Shown here: positions 42,706-51,408 of the stretch, piece after piece
How the letters are laid out: every line of letters begins with the position of its first letter
Position numbering within the stretch: the stretch's first letter is position 1
NCBI RefSeq assembly: GCF_050613185.1
Contig: NZ_CP192511.1
Location: forward strand, 620,001-684,000
Source: Chelonobacter sp050613185
GTDB taxonomy: Bacteria > Pseudomonadota > Gammaproteobacteria > Enterobacterales > Pasteurellaceae
DNA: 64,000 nucleotides
Direction: 5' to 3'
Made by a program: the position numbers and the translations under genes
Notes under the pieces: model-generated
Seen by the model: only the letters and a program-made list of their open reading frames with translations
What the model was told of the DNA's origin: nothing
The model's database searches: none

Positions 42706-43527
42706 ATGGCTTTTAACCGCACTTTTCACGCCGTGGTGTCCGATCTGGACGGCACGCTGCTCACCACTCAACACATCGTCGGCAACTACAGCGCCGAAAC
42801 CATTAAACGTCTTGAAGATCAAGGCATTGATATCGTGCTGGCTTCCGGGCGCAACCACACCGACGTCTCCCATATTTTGAAAAAAATCGAATCCGAACGG
42901 GCGGCGATGATCACCTCGAACGGGGCGCGCATTCACGATTTGCACGGCAACTTGTTGTACAGCAACAGTCTGCAAGAAAATATCGCGTTTGAATTGATGA
43001 ATTTGGAATTTGATCCGACGCGGGTGGTGCTGAATTCCTATCAGGACGAGGGCTGGTTTATCAATATCGATTTGCGCCAACTACGCAAATACCATAAGGA
43101 TTCCGGTTTCGATTATGAGGTGATCGACTTTTCCCGCCACCACGGCAGAGGCACGGAAAAAGTGTTTTTTATCGGCAAAACCGCCGCCGATCTCGCCCCG
43201 ATTGAACAGACCATCCGCCGGCAATATGGCGATCAAGTCAGCATGACCTATTCCACCCCGATCTGTTTGGAAATTATGAACCAAGGCGTAACCAAAGCCA
43301 ATGCGCTGGCGCATTTATTGCAGGATCGCAGCTATGAATTGGGCGATTGTATCGCTTTCGGCGACGGCATGAATGACGTGGAAATGCTGAACGAAGTCGG
43401 GCGCGGTTGCATTATGGGCAATGCCGATCCGCGCGTGAAACAGGCGTTACCGCACTTGCAGCAAATCGGTTTGAACCGTGACGAGTCGGTCGCCAGCTAT
43501 TTGCGCGCGCTGTTCAATTTGGTTTAA
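42706..43527 (+). CDS. HAD-superfamily Cof-type phosphatase, YigL-like
   Basis: This 273-residue cytosolic phosphatase of the HAD superfamily, type IIB (Cof), is closest to E. coli YigL, a sugar-phosphate and pyridoxal-phosphate phosphatase. Motif 1 VVSDLDGTLL has the nucleophile Asp near residue 12. ITSNGARIHDLHGNL is near 69, and motif 4 CIAFGDGMNDVEML near 216. The GST gene follows after 9 bases, and crcB and nnr come next, so four genes may share a transcript. The natural substrate is inferred. Confidence 0.85.
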   Translation: MAFNRTFHAVVSDLDGTLLTTQHIVGNYSAETIKRLEDQGIDIVLASGRNHTDVSHILKKIESERAAMITSNGARIHDLHGNLLYSNSLQENIAFELMNLEFDPTRVVLNSYQDEGWFINIDLRQLRKYHKDSGFDYEVIDFSRHHGRGTEKVFFIGKTAADLAPIEQTIRRQYGDQVSMTYSTPICLEIMNQGVTKANALAHLLQDRSYELGDCIAFGDGMNDVEMLNEVGRGCIMGNADPRVKQALPHLQQIGLNRDESVASYLRALFNLV

Positions 43528-43536
43528 GAGGTGAAC

Positions 43537-44151
43537 ATGAAACTTTGGTACTCCACCACCAGCCCGTTTGTACGCAAAGTGCGGTCGGTGATTGCACATC
43601 ACCAGTTGGAACAGCAGGTTGAGCTGCAAGCCACCGTCGCCGCCAAAGCGGAATCGCCGCACAATCAGGACAATCCGCTCGGGCGCATTCCGGCATTGCA
43701 GACCGATCAGGGCGACTGGCTGTTTAACAGCACGTTAATTGCGGAATATATCGACAGTCTCGGCAAAAATCAGCCGCTGTTTCCACAGGGCGAAAACCGT
43801 TGGCAGGTGCTGAATTTGCATGCGGTTGCCGACGGCATTATGGAAAATACGCTGATGTACTTGGGCGAACGCATGCTGCGCGATCAAGCGGAATGGTGGC
43901 ACAGCCGCCATCGGCAAATGATTGAGCGCAATATCCGCTCGTTGCAGTATCTGGAGCAACGCTTGGATCAGCTTGGCACGGAACTGAACATTGCGACGCT
44001 GTATGTGGTATGCGTGATCGACTTCTTCCATTTCCGCCTGAGTATTATCGGCGTAAATCCAAGCGAAATCGTACCGCACTTGGATCGCTGGGCGCAGCAG
44101 ATGAACGAAAAATATCCGTGTCTCGCCGCCACCAAACCGTACCAAAGCTAA
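43537..44151 (+). CDS. Glutathione S-transferase family protein
   Basis: This 204-residue protein has an N-terminal thioredoxin-like domain (MKLWYSTTSPFVRKVRSVIA, with a Ser/Thr where GSTs activate glutathione) and an all-helical C-terminal domain. GRIPALQTDQGDWLFNSTLI forms the glutathione site. I start at ATG 43537, six bases after AGAGG. It resembles YibF-type bacterial GSTs. gor in the same window could supply reduced glutathione. Substrate unknown. Confidence 0.85.
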   Translation: MKLWYSTTSPFVRKVRSVIAHHQLEQQVELQATVAAKAESPHNQDNPLGRIPALQTDQGDWLFNSTLIAEYIDSLGKNQPLFPQGENRWQVLNLHAVADGIMENTLMYLGERMLRDQAEWWHSRHRQMIERNIRSLQYLEQRLDQLGTELNIATLYVVCVIDFFHFRLSIIGVNPSEIVPHLDRWAQQMNEKYPCLAATKPYQS

Positions 44152-44156
44152 ACGCG

Positions 44157-44531
44157 ATGAACAGCTTGTTATTACTGTGTGGCGGCGCGAGTTTAGGCGC
44201 AACGGCGCGTTGGCTGTTGTCGTTATGGCTCAACCCGCTGTTCAGCCAAATTGCGCTCGGTACATGGCTTGCCAACTGCCTCGGCAGTTTGCTGATCGGC
44301 GTGTTAATGGGCGTCTTTTTCAGTTTTCCGGCGCTCAGTGCCGAATGGCGGCTGTTTTTAATCACCGGTTTTCTCGGCAGCTTCACCACTTTCTCGTCCT
44401 TCTCGGCGGAAGTGATCGAAAAACTGTTGAGCGATAAATGGCTGAACGGGTTCGGCATCGTCTCCGCCCATGTCGTTGGCGCTTTGCTGTGTACCGCACT
44501 TGGCTTTTACTTATGGAGATGGCTACACTAA
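44157..44531 (+). CDS. crcB: Fluoride ion channel CrcB/Fluc
   Basis: This 124-residue protein has four membrane helices and assembles as an antiparallel dimer that exports fluoride. Signatures are GASLGATARWLLSLWLNP near residue 8, GTWLANCLGSLLIGVLMG near 35 and LITGFLGSFTTFSSFSAEV near 68 with the conserved Thr-Phe-Ser-Ser-Phe. Only five bases separate it from the GST gene, so no fluoride riboswitch is present here. Confidence 0.94.
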   Translation: MNSLLLLCGGASLGATARWLLSLWLNPLFSQIALGTWLANCLGSLLIGVLMGVFFSFPALSAEWRLFLITGFLGSFTTFSSFSAEVIEKLLSDKWLNGFGIVSAHVVGALLCTALGFYLWRWLH

Positions 44532-44558
44532 ATCTCTTACCGTTTTAAGGGGCAGTCG

Positions 44559-46073
44559 ATGAAGATTTTAAATGCGCAACAAATCCGGCAAGTGGATGCT
44601 TATACCATTCAACACAAACCGATCTCCTCGATTAATCTGATGGAACAAGCCGCCGAAGCCTGCTCCCAATGGCTGATTCAACATTTTCCGCGCCATCCGA
44701 CGCTGATGTTTAACATTCTGTGCGGCTACGGCAATAACGGCGGTGACGGCTTGGCGATTGCCCGTCAACTTTATCTGCAAGGCTTTAGCGTGCGGGTTTT
44801 TCTGTTGGGGAATGAACATTATTCGCCCGACTGCCAAACCAATTTACAGCGGCTACAGGAATTGGATGTCGCAATAACGTTATTGCAAGACAGCCAAGAC
44901 TTAAACCGCTTGCAAGATTGCCGCGGTATTTTGGTTGACGCACTGTTCGGCTCGGGCTTGAACCGCACTTTACACGGTTTCGCCGCGGAATTGGTTAACA
45001 CCCTGAACCAACTCAAGCTGCCAACCGTCAGTATCGATCTGCCGTCGGGTTTATCTTGCCGAACTGACGGCAATCTCAGCAAGCAAGCCATCATTCGCGC
45101 CGATTACACTCTCTGTCTGCAAATTCCCAAACTGCCGTTATTACTGCCGGAAAATCAGGATTATAGCGGCGAAATGGTACTGCTGCCGATCGGCTTGTTG
45201 CCGGATGCGATTGCCCGCCAAAGCAGCGAACTGTTTTACACCGAGCTGCACGATGTCCAACGGATTTACCGTCCGCGTCAACGTTTCAGCCATAAAGGCA
45301 GTTTCGGACATGCGCTGATCATTGCCGGCAGCCACGGTAAAATCGGTGCCGCAATATTAGCGACTCAGGCGTGTTTACGTGCCGGCGCCGGCTTAGTCAG
45401 CGTGGAAAGTCCGAAGTGCGGTTATCCGATTTTGCAAAGTGCGGTGCCGGAAGCGATGGCGATCATCAATCACGGCGAAACGGTGTTAAGCGGTTGCAGC
45501 GCGCATTATCGCGCTTATGGTGCGGTCGGGATCGGACCGGGTATCGGGCAAGATCCGTTGACCCAATATTATCTGCTGCAACTGCTGCAACAAATGGATA
45601 AACCGATGGTATTGGACGCCGACGCCTTGAATCTGTTAAGTCAGGATCATGCCGCGCAAAAACTGATTCCGCCCAACAGCATTCTCACCCCGCACCCGAA
45701 AGAGTGGCAGCGTTGGATCGGCGAATGGAAAGACGATCAGCAAAAACTCGATTTAAGCCGCGCTTTTGCACAACAACACAGGGTTTATATCGTGTTAAAA
45801 GGCGCCTACAGCGCAATTTTCTGCCCCGACGGCAGCATTCACTTTAACAGCAACGGCAACCCCGGCATGGCGAGCGGCGGCAGCGGCGATGTGCTGACCG
45901 GCGTGATTACCGCACTTTTGGCACAAGGTTACAGCCCGAAACAAAGTGCGATTCTCGGCGTCTACTTGCATGGGCATGCCGGCGATTTGGCAGCACAGGC
46001 ACTCAGTCAGGAAGGCATGATTGCCGGGGATTTGATCCGTTACCTGCCGTTGGCATTCCGCACATTATCATAG
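44559..46073 (+). CDS. nnr: Bifunctional NAD(P)HX epimerase / ADP-dependent dehydratase
   Basis: This 504-residue protein repairs hydrated NADH and NADPH. The N-terminal YjeF epimerase domain (about 1-215) contains ILCGYGNNGGDGLAIARQL near 52. The C-terminal ribokinase-like dehydratase domain contains LDADALNLL near 350, LTPHPKEW near 373 and NGNPGMASGGSGDVLTGVIT near 430. Length fits the fused bacterial form. The tsaE gene that often follows is not here; a terminator ends the transcript. Confidence 0.95.
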   Translation: MKILNAQQIRQVDAYTIQHKPISSINLMEQAAEACSQWLIQHFPRHPTLMFNILCGYGNNGGDGLAIARQLYLQGFSVRVFLLGNEHYSPDCQTNLQRLQELDVAITLLQDSQDLNRLQDCRGILVDALFGSGLNRTLHGFAAELVNTLNQLKLPTVSIDLPSGLSCRTDGNLSKQAIIRADYTLCLQIPKLPLLLPENQDYSGEMVLLPIGLLPDAIARQSSELFYTELHDVQRIYRPRQRFSHKGSFGHALIIAGSHGKIGAAILATQACLRAGAGLVSVESPKCGYPILQSAVPEAMAIINHGETVLSGCSAHYRAYGAVGIGPGIGQDPLTQYYLLQLLQQMDKPMVLDADALNLLSQDHAAQKLIPPNSILTPHPKEWQRWIGEWKDDQQKLDLSRAFAQQHRVYIVLKGAYSAIFCPDGSIHFNSNGNPGMASGGSGDVLTGVITALLAQGYSPKQSAILGVYLHGHAGDLAAQALSQEGMIAGDLIRYLPLAFRTLS

Positions 46074-46087
46074 TCTTTCATCACAAG

Positions 46088-46118
46088 AAAAAAGGATAAC
46101 CAAACGGCTATCCTTTTT
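46088..46118 (+). terminator. Terminator after nnr
   Basis: Arms AAAAAGGATA and TATCCTTTTT pair around an 11-base loop, 14 bases after the nnr stop. Confidence 0.9.
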
Positions 46119-46150
46119 CATTGCTTTCAATCGTCAGGCAAAGTGCGGTT

Positions 46151-47419
46151 TTATCCTAACAAGCCCAATTGCTGTACGATAAACAATAGGGCAAAGGCGG
46201 TCAGGTAAATCAAGCCGATCACCGATAACCAAAATAAGCCTTTACTGATTTTATGTTCGCCTTTCAGAACCAATAATAAATTCAAGGTGGCGAAAATCGG
46301 CGTGGAAACGAACGAGGCGATCATCGCAAATTGCAACATCGGCGCCAAGGCGTTGTTAAAGAAGAACAGCACCACCAAGCCCGCAACGGTAGTGAACAGC
46401 ATTGACAGGTTCAAAAAACCTTGGCGGGTTTCCTGCTTCTTCAAAATCAAGCGGATCGCTTCCACATTGGTGCGGCTGTAGCCGTCGATGACGGTGATGG
46501 TGGTGCCGAACATGCACGCAAATGCGATAAAGGCAATCAACATACGTGACCATTCGCCGATAGTCACGGCATACATATTGATCAATTGCGCAATATAGCG
46601 TCCGCCGACTTTCTCGACTTCCACGCCTGAGCCGTGCTGCACCAAGGCGCCTAACGCCAAAAACACAATCGCCAGAACCGCCGTGCCGATATAACCGACA
46701 TTGAAATCGAATAAACCGTCACGGTAAGAAACTTTGGTCAAACGGCGTTTCGCCACCACCCACATTGAGTTGATCGCAGAAATTTCAATCGGCGCCGGCA
46801 TCCAGCCCATCAACGCCACGATAAATGCCAACGCGCCCAAATTCCACGGCGTTGCGCTGACATAATCCGCCGGCGCAACCGCGCCGCGGCTCATGGCGAT
46901 CACCACCGCAGTAACCGTCGCCAAGGTTAAGCTGATCATAATGATTTTAGACACACCGTCCAAAACGCGATATTTGCCCAACAGTAATAATGACAGACTA
47001 AATCCCAGCACAATGGTGCTTAAAATCGGCATTGGCACGCTGAACGGCAGCACGAACGATAGGATTACCGCACACAATAACCCGACCGCCGCGGTGTTGA
47101 TCACCGCAGCAAACACGTTCAGAATGGTAAAAATCCACAGATAGAACTGCCCTTGCTGGCGGTAACCTTCTAACAGGGTGTTGCCGGAATCGAGGGTATA
47201 TTGTGCGCCGAAACGGAAAAACGGATATTTAAACAGGTTGGCTAAAATAATGATGATTGCCAACTGCCAGCCGTAAATCGCACCGGATTGGGTCGAAGCG
47301 ATTAAATGCGAGCCGCCGACGGCGGCGGACGCCATCAAAATGCCCGGCCCCAATGCGCGTAATTTACTTTTCCAATTGGAAATCTCTTCACTTTGAATGA
47401 ATTCTGTGTTGCTTGTCAT
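46151..47419 (-). CDS. Nramp-related transporter with atypical metal site
   Basis: This 422-residue inner-membrane protein has about eleven helices of the Nramp/LeuT fold. Helix 1 reads GPGILMASAAVGGSHLIAST instead of the DPGN form, so the metal-binding Asp and Asn are missing. Helix 6 has GWMPAPIEISAINSMW where canonical members have a Met-Pro-His-Asn motif. Similar divergent members exist in Pasteurellaceae and Neisseriaceae as I recall. Canonical Mn/Fe transport is therefore not safe to assume; Mg or another substrate is possible. It stands alone with an AT-rich 350-base upstream region. Confidence 0.8.
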   Translation of the reverse strand: MTSNTEFIQSEEISNWKSKLRALGPGILMASAAVGGSHLIASTQSGAIYGWQLAIIIILANLFKYPFFRFGAQYTLDSGNTLLEGYRQQGQFYLWIFTILNVFAAVINTAAVGLLCAVILSFVLPFSVPMPILSTIVLGFSLSLLLLGKYRVLDGVSKIIMISLTLATVTAVVIAMSRGAVAPADYVSATPWNLGALAFIVALMGWMPAPIEISAINSMWVVAKRRLTKVSYRDGLFDFNVGYIGTAVLAIVFLALGALVQHGSGVEVEKVGGRYIAQLINMYAVTIGEWSRMLIAFIAFACMFGTTITVIDGYSRTNVEAIRLILKKQETRQGFLNLSMLFTTVAGLVVLFFFNNALAPMLQFAMIASFVSTPIFATLNLLLVLKGEHKISKGLFWLSVIGLIYLTAFALLFIVQQLGLLG

Positions 47420-47768
47420 AATGTTGTTCCCAAGGTTTTAATCAATTTTATCCAGAAGCTGAATTCGGTTAAAAATCACTGTCTAAAAAAGCAAACAAAC
47501 CGGCAAATAAACTTGACGATGATATTTGGTTTTTTATACAAACTATACGCATTACTTCTTCGATTTGGCATTAAATCAAAATAAAATGCTATTTTTAACC
47601 CAATACATAAAATAAAAAACTGTCATTGTATTTATAAAACAGGCTTATCTTTTCAGATAAGGTGTTTGAGTTTACTGATTATTTAAGGGATTAGCAATCT
47701 GATTTGGCGGAAAATCAGCAAATCGGATTAAAATACAGGATAGCAGAAAGTGCTTTAAATGCGCTGTG
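47420..47768. other. AT-rich gap upstream of the Nramp-like gene
   Basis: No gene is visible. The region should hold the promoter of the Nramp-like gene and the end of the MFS transcript. A hairpin at 47644-47661 (CTTATCT, TTTC loop on the plus strand, AGATAAG) reads on the minus strand with a GAAA loop followed by CCTGTTTTAT. It may be the MFS terminator. Confidence 0.5.
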
Positions 47769-48941
47769 CTAACGGGGTTTAAACATCCCGCTCAACAACC
47801 ATAACACCCCCGACAACAAAAACATCGCGGCGGGCGCGATCCAATGCCAACCGAACTGCTGCCAGACTGTCAATAAATAGTTACCGCCGACACTGGCGCC
47901 GAGATAATAACTGGAAAGATACAGTGCCGACGCCAAGGCGCGGGCGTGAGTGGCATTTTTGCCGACCCAAGCGCTGGCAAGGGCGTGGGTAAAGAAAAAG
48001 CCGATACTGCATAGCAGCAACCCGGCTATCAAAATCCATAATGAACTGCTGATCAGCAGCAACATACCGCTCATCAATAACAACCAACCGAGCAACATCC
48101 CGCGCGGCGCACTAAATCGGCGGCTGAAACGCCCTGCCATCGAAGCGGCAAAAGTACCGCTCAAGTAACACAGAAACAGTAACGAAACCTGCAACGTATT
48201 CAGCAGCCAAGGCGCTTGTTGCAGCCGCAAGCCGATCACCGAGAACATATTGACGAACATCCCGAAGCAAATGCCGCTAATCAGAAAAGTACGCCACAAC
48301 AACGGATTTTTAATATGTCCGCACAGATTGGCGAGCATGCTTTTAAACGCCAACGATTGCGGGCTAAAATAGCGCTCTTTCGGCAAACAAAAATAGGTCA
48401 GCAATGCGCCGCCGAGAGTGAGCAAGGCGGTAAATATCATCGGCGCATTCAAACCGAACATCTCCGCCAAGATCCCGCCCAGAATCCGCCCGCTGATCCC
48501 GCCCAGTGAGTTGGCGGCAATGTAAATCCCGACGGCAGGCACCACCGCACTGGCTTCAAATTCTTCACTGATATAGGCAATTGCCACCGCCGGCAGCCCC
48601 GCCAAGGCAATGCCCTGCAAAAAACGCAAACCAATCCATGCCGTCACCGAATCACTGAACAGCAAGCACAATGAAAACAGCGCGCTCAGGCTCAAACTCA
48701 GCAACATCACCAAACGCCGCCCGTAACGATCCGCCAACAGCGCCCACGGAATCAGGCACAGACTCATGCCCAGTGACGCGGCGGCAAAGATCCAGTTTGC
48801 CAGATTGAGCGAAACCGCATAGCGTGCGGCAAACAGCGACAACAACGGCTGCACCACGTACAAATTGGCAAACACCAAAAAGGACGAGACTGATAACACC
48901 AGTGTTGCCCAAAAATAGGCGCGGGTTTTGTTTTTAATCAT
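47769..48941 (-). CDS. Major facilitator superfamily transporter (YnfM-like)
   Basis: This 390-residue inner-membrane carrier has twelve predicted helices. The MFS signature between helices 2 and 3 reads PWALLADRYGRRLVMLLS near residue 66. NSLGGISGRILGGILAEM marks helix 5. The general form is that of drug/metabolite exporters such as E. coli YnfM or YdhP; the substrate is unknown. It is divergent from the TRIC-type gene. Confidence 0.85.
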   Translation of the reverse strand: MIKNKTRAYFWATLVLSVSSFLVFANLYVVQPLLSLFAARYAVSLNLANWIFAAASLGMSLCLIPWALLADRYGRRLVMLLSLSLSALFSLCLLFSDSVTAWIGLRFLQGIALAGLPAVAIAYISEEFEASAVVPAVGIYIAANSLGGISGRILGGILAEMFGLNAPMIFTALLTLGGALLTYFCLPKERYFSPQSLAFKSMLANLCGHIKNPLLWRTFLISGICFGMFVNMFSVIGLRLQQAPWLLNTLQVSLLFLCYLSGTFAASMAGRFSRRFSAPRGMLLGWLLLMSGMLLLISSSLWILIAGLLLCSIGFFFTHALASAWVGKNATHARALASALYLSSYYLGASVGGNYLLTVWQQFGWHWIAPAAMFLLSGVLWLLSGMFKPR

Positions 48942-49101
48942 CTTGCTTTCATTCTCATAACAATTTGATTACATCATAGACTCAAGTGCGGTTTATACAA
49001 GATTTTGATCACAAAAATGCCTGCCATATCAAATTTTTCTTTATCTGCGGTGAAAATCCGCTTACGCTATGCTACCTAATTTGCTTAAGACAGTTTGCTT
49101 T

Positions 49102-49764
49102 ATGTTATTAACCGTGCTCTATATTATCGGCATTACCGCCGAAGCGATCACCGGCGCCTTAGCGGCAGGACGTGAAAAAATGGATCTGTTCGGCGTGATT
49201 ATTATCGCTTCCATGACGGCAATCGGCGGCGGCTCGATCCGCGATATGCTGCTCGGGCATTATCCGCTCGGCTGGGTGGCGCACCCCGAATATATTATGA
49301 TTGTTGCCGGTGCGGCGGTGCTGACCGTGTTTATCGCCCCCCTAATGCGCTATTTCCGCACCGTGTTTTTGGTGCTGGATGCGTTGGGGCTGATTGTATT
49401 TTCGATTATCGGCGCACAAGTGGCGTTGGATATGGGACATGGCTTTATTATCGCCTTGGTTGCGGCGGTGGTCACCGGCGCCTTTGGCGGCGTGCTGCGC
49501 GATCTGCTGTGCAACCGTATTCCGTTAGTGTTTCAAAAAGAGCTGTATGCCAGTATCGCCCTACTCTCGGCAGCAATTTATTATGCCCTGCCGTATTTCG
49601 GCGTACCGCATAATCTGGTGGTCATTCTGACCTTGATCGGAGGCTTCGGTTTGCGGTTGTTGGCAATTTATTTCCATCTGTCACTGCCGGTGTTCGATTA
49701 TCAAGAGCAAGAAGAAAACTATCAGCCGCTGCTGAAAAAATTACGCCAAAACCGCAAAAAGTAG
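49102..49764 (+). CDS. TRIC-type/UPF0126 membrane protein (YadS-like)
   Basis: This 220-residue protein has seven hydrophobic segments in two repeats, each with a Gly-rich motif: IIIASMTAIGGGSIRDMLLG and VTGAFGGVLRDLLCNRIP. This is the prokaryotic TRIC cation-channel/glycine-transporter fold of E. coli YadS. I favour ATG 49102, which gives the family N-terminus MLLTVLYIIGITAEAITGAL; ATG 49069 would add 11 residues. Neither start has a good RBS. It converges on mtnN. Confidence 0.82.
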   Translation: MLLTVLYIIGITAEAITGALAAGREKMDLFGVIIIASMTAIGGGSIRDMLLGHYPLGWVAHPEYIMIVAGAAVLTVFIAPLMRYFRTVFLVLDALGLIVFSIIGAQVALDMGHGFIIALVAAVVTGAFGGVLRDLLCNRIPLVFQKELYASIALLSAAIYYALPYFGVPHNLVVILTLIGGFGLRLLAIYFHLSLPVFDYQEQEENYQPLLKKLRQNRKK

Positions 49765-49782
49765 CAACCGCCAACGGCGGGG

Positions 49783-50475
49783 TTATTGCAGCTCCGCCAA
49801 CATCGCCAGCACCATTGCCGATGATTGCTGTGCCGCCAATGGTAAAAACTCTTCAAACGAGAGATGGGACGCTTTATCGGCGACATCCGACACCGCACGC
49901 ACCACCACAAACGGCAGATCAAACGCATGGCAGACCTGTGCAATTGCCGCCGCTTCCATTTCCACTGCAATCGCCTGCGGAAAATCGGCTTTAATCCGCG
50001 CAATCTGCTGTTCGCCGTTACAGAACATGTCGCCGCTGCACACCAACCCTTTGACCGCACTTTTACCCTGCGCCTGAAGCGCTTTTTCCGCCAATTCGAT
50101 TAGCGCCTGATTCGACGGAAACGTTGCCGGGCAGCCCGGTAATTGCCCTTTGGCATAACCAAAAGCAGTCACGTCGGCATCGTGGTAAGCGGTTTGGTTG
50201 GAGATAATCACATCACCGATATTGAGTTCTGCGCTGATCCCGCCTGCCGAACCGGTATTAATCACGCAATCGGGTTTCGCATGCGCGATTAAGATCGTGG
50301 TTGCCATTGCCGCCGCGGTTTTACCGATACCGGATTGGATCAATGCCACTTCCAGGTCATCAAGGTAGCCTTGATACAAGGTGCAACCGGCAATTTCACG
50401 GTTGCTTAATTCCGTCATTTTATTGCGTAAAATTTCCACTTCTTGCGCCATGGCGCCGACAATTCCGATCTTCAT
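49783..50475 (-). CDS. mtnN: 5'-methylthioadenosine/S-adenosylhomocysteine nucleosidase
   Basis: This 230-residue cytosolic enzyme removes adenine from MTA and SAH. In the LuxS pathway it supplies S-ribosylhomocysteine. MKIGIVGAMAQEVEILRNKM includes the catalytic Glu near 12, GSAGGI is near 79, and the catalytic Asp is in VVRAVSDVAD near 197. I start at ATG 50475, preceded by AAAGGAA; the frame to 50496 is spurious. The DsbA-like gene lies 24 bases upstream on the same strand. Confidence 0.96.
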   Translation of the reverse strand: MKIGIVGAMAQEVEILRNKMTELSNREIAGCTLYQGYLDDLEVALIQSGIGKTAAAMATTILIAHAKPDCVINTGSAGGISAELNIGDVIISNQTAYHDADVTAFGYAKGQLPGCPATFPSNQALIELAEKALQAQGKSAVKGLVCSGDMFCNGEQQIARIKADFPQAIAVEMEAAAIAQVCHAFDLPFVVVRAVSDVADKASHLSFEEFLPLAAQQSSAMVLAMLAELQ

Positions 50476-50499
50476 GCTCGTTCCTTTGTTCTGCATTCG

Positions 50500-51291
50500 C
50501 TATGGTTGATTGGTTGTTTTTTTGCTTTCTGCGGTAAACGTCATGTTAGACTGCCGCTGCTGCAAAATGCGTGAGACTAAAAAATCCATCACCGCAAAGG
50601 TATAGTCGTCATTATACAAGGTGCTGCTGGTCAGCACATATTGCCCGTCAATCACCACAAACGGACTGGTGAACACCCCGTATTTTTCGGTCAATTCCAC
50701 CGCTTCCTTCGCTTTCGCCGCCACCGCTTGCGAGTTCAGTTGCATTAAAAACTGATCCAGCGCCACATTATGGCTGATCAGCCAATGGTATAAATTCTCG
50801 CCGGCGACCAACGATTTCCTACCTTGCCGCTCGGCACTGTCGAACAGCAGCAGCTCCGCCAACCCTTGCCGATCAAGATTGCGCAAACTGTAATACACAT
50901 TCGGACCGAATAGCGCCTCTTCGGTGGCGATCGGCTGCAACATCAAGCGCACCTGCTCGTCATGCAAGCGCTGATACAGGCTCAAATTATCAAAGGCGGT
51001 CAGGCAATGGGCGCATTCATAAGTGAAAAACAGTCGGACTTCAATCCGATGGTCTAGCGGGTTGGCTTTAATTGGAATGGTATAGGAAAAATAGTCTTTA
51101 CCGTCTTCAAAGGCAAATTCACTGCCCGGACTTGGCGTTGGCTGCACTGCTTCCGCTTGCGCCATTTGTTCGGCAGCGGTCTCGGCGTCTGATACGGACG
51201 GGTTGGCAACCGCACTTTGCGCCGCTGCCTGAGAACAAAACAAAGAAAAAAAGACGCCTATCAACAATAGCCAAAATTTTTCAGTTTTCAT
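50500..51291 (-). CDS. DsbA-like periplasmic thiol-disulfide protein
   Basis: This 263-residue protein has an N-terminal signal peptide (cleavage likely near 24, AAA|QSA). An acidic, low-complexity stretch follows (about 25-58, rich in Ala, Glu and Pro). Then comes a thioredoxin fold with active site CAHC (TYECAHCLTA near 93) and the cis-Pro loop FTSPFVVIDG. DsbA itself has CPHC and about 205 residues, so this is a relative with an extra N-terminal segment and some 15 hydrophilic C-terminal residues. It probably oxidises or isomerises periplasmic thiols. Redox partner unknown. Confidence 0.8.
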   Translation of the reverse strand: MKTEKFWLLLIGVFFSLFCSQAAAQSAVANPSVSDAETAAEQMAQAEAVQPTPSPGSEFAFEDGKDYFSYTIPIKANPLDHRIEVRLFFTYECAHCLTAFDNLSLYQRLHDEQVRLMLQPIATEEALFGPNVYYSLRNLDRQGLAELLLFDSAERQGRKSLVAGENLYHWLISHNVALDQFLMQLNSQAVAAKAKEAVELTEKYGVFTSPFVVIDGQYVLTSSTLYNDDYTFAVMDFLVSRILQQRQSNMTFTAESKKTTNQP

Positions 51292-51408
51292 GGTATAACT
51301 TGGAGCACCCTACCTACTATCATTTGTTAATTTGCTTGCGCTTATCCGACTGTACACGCGGCATAATCGTTGACATACCAAACCGCACTTGACTATTTTA
51401 CGCCATTT

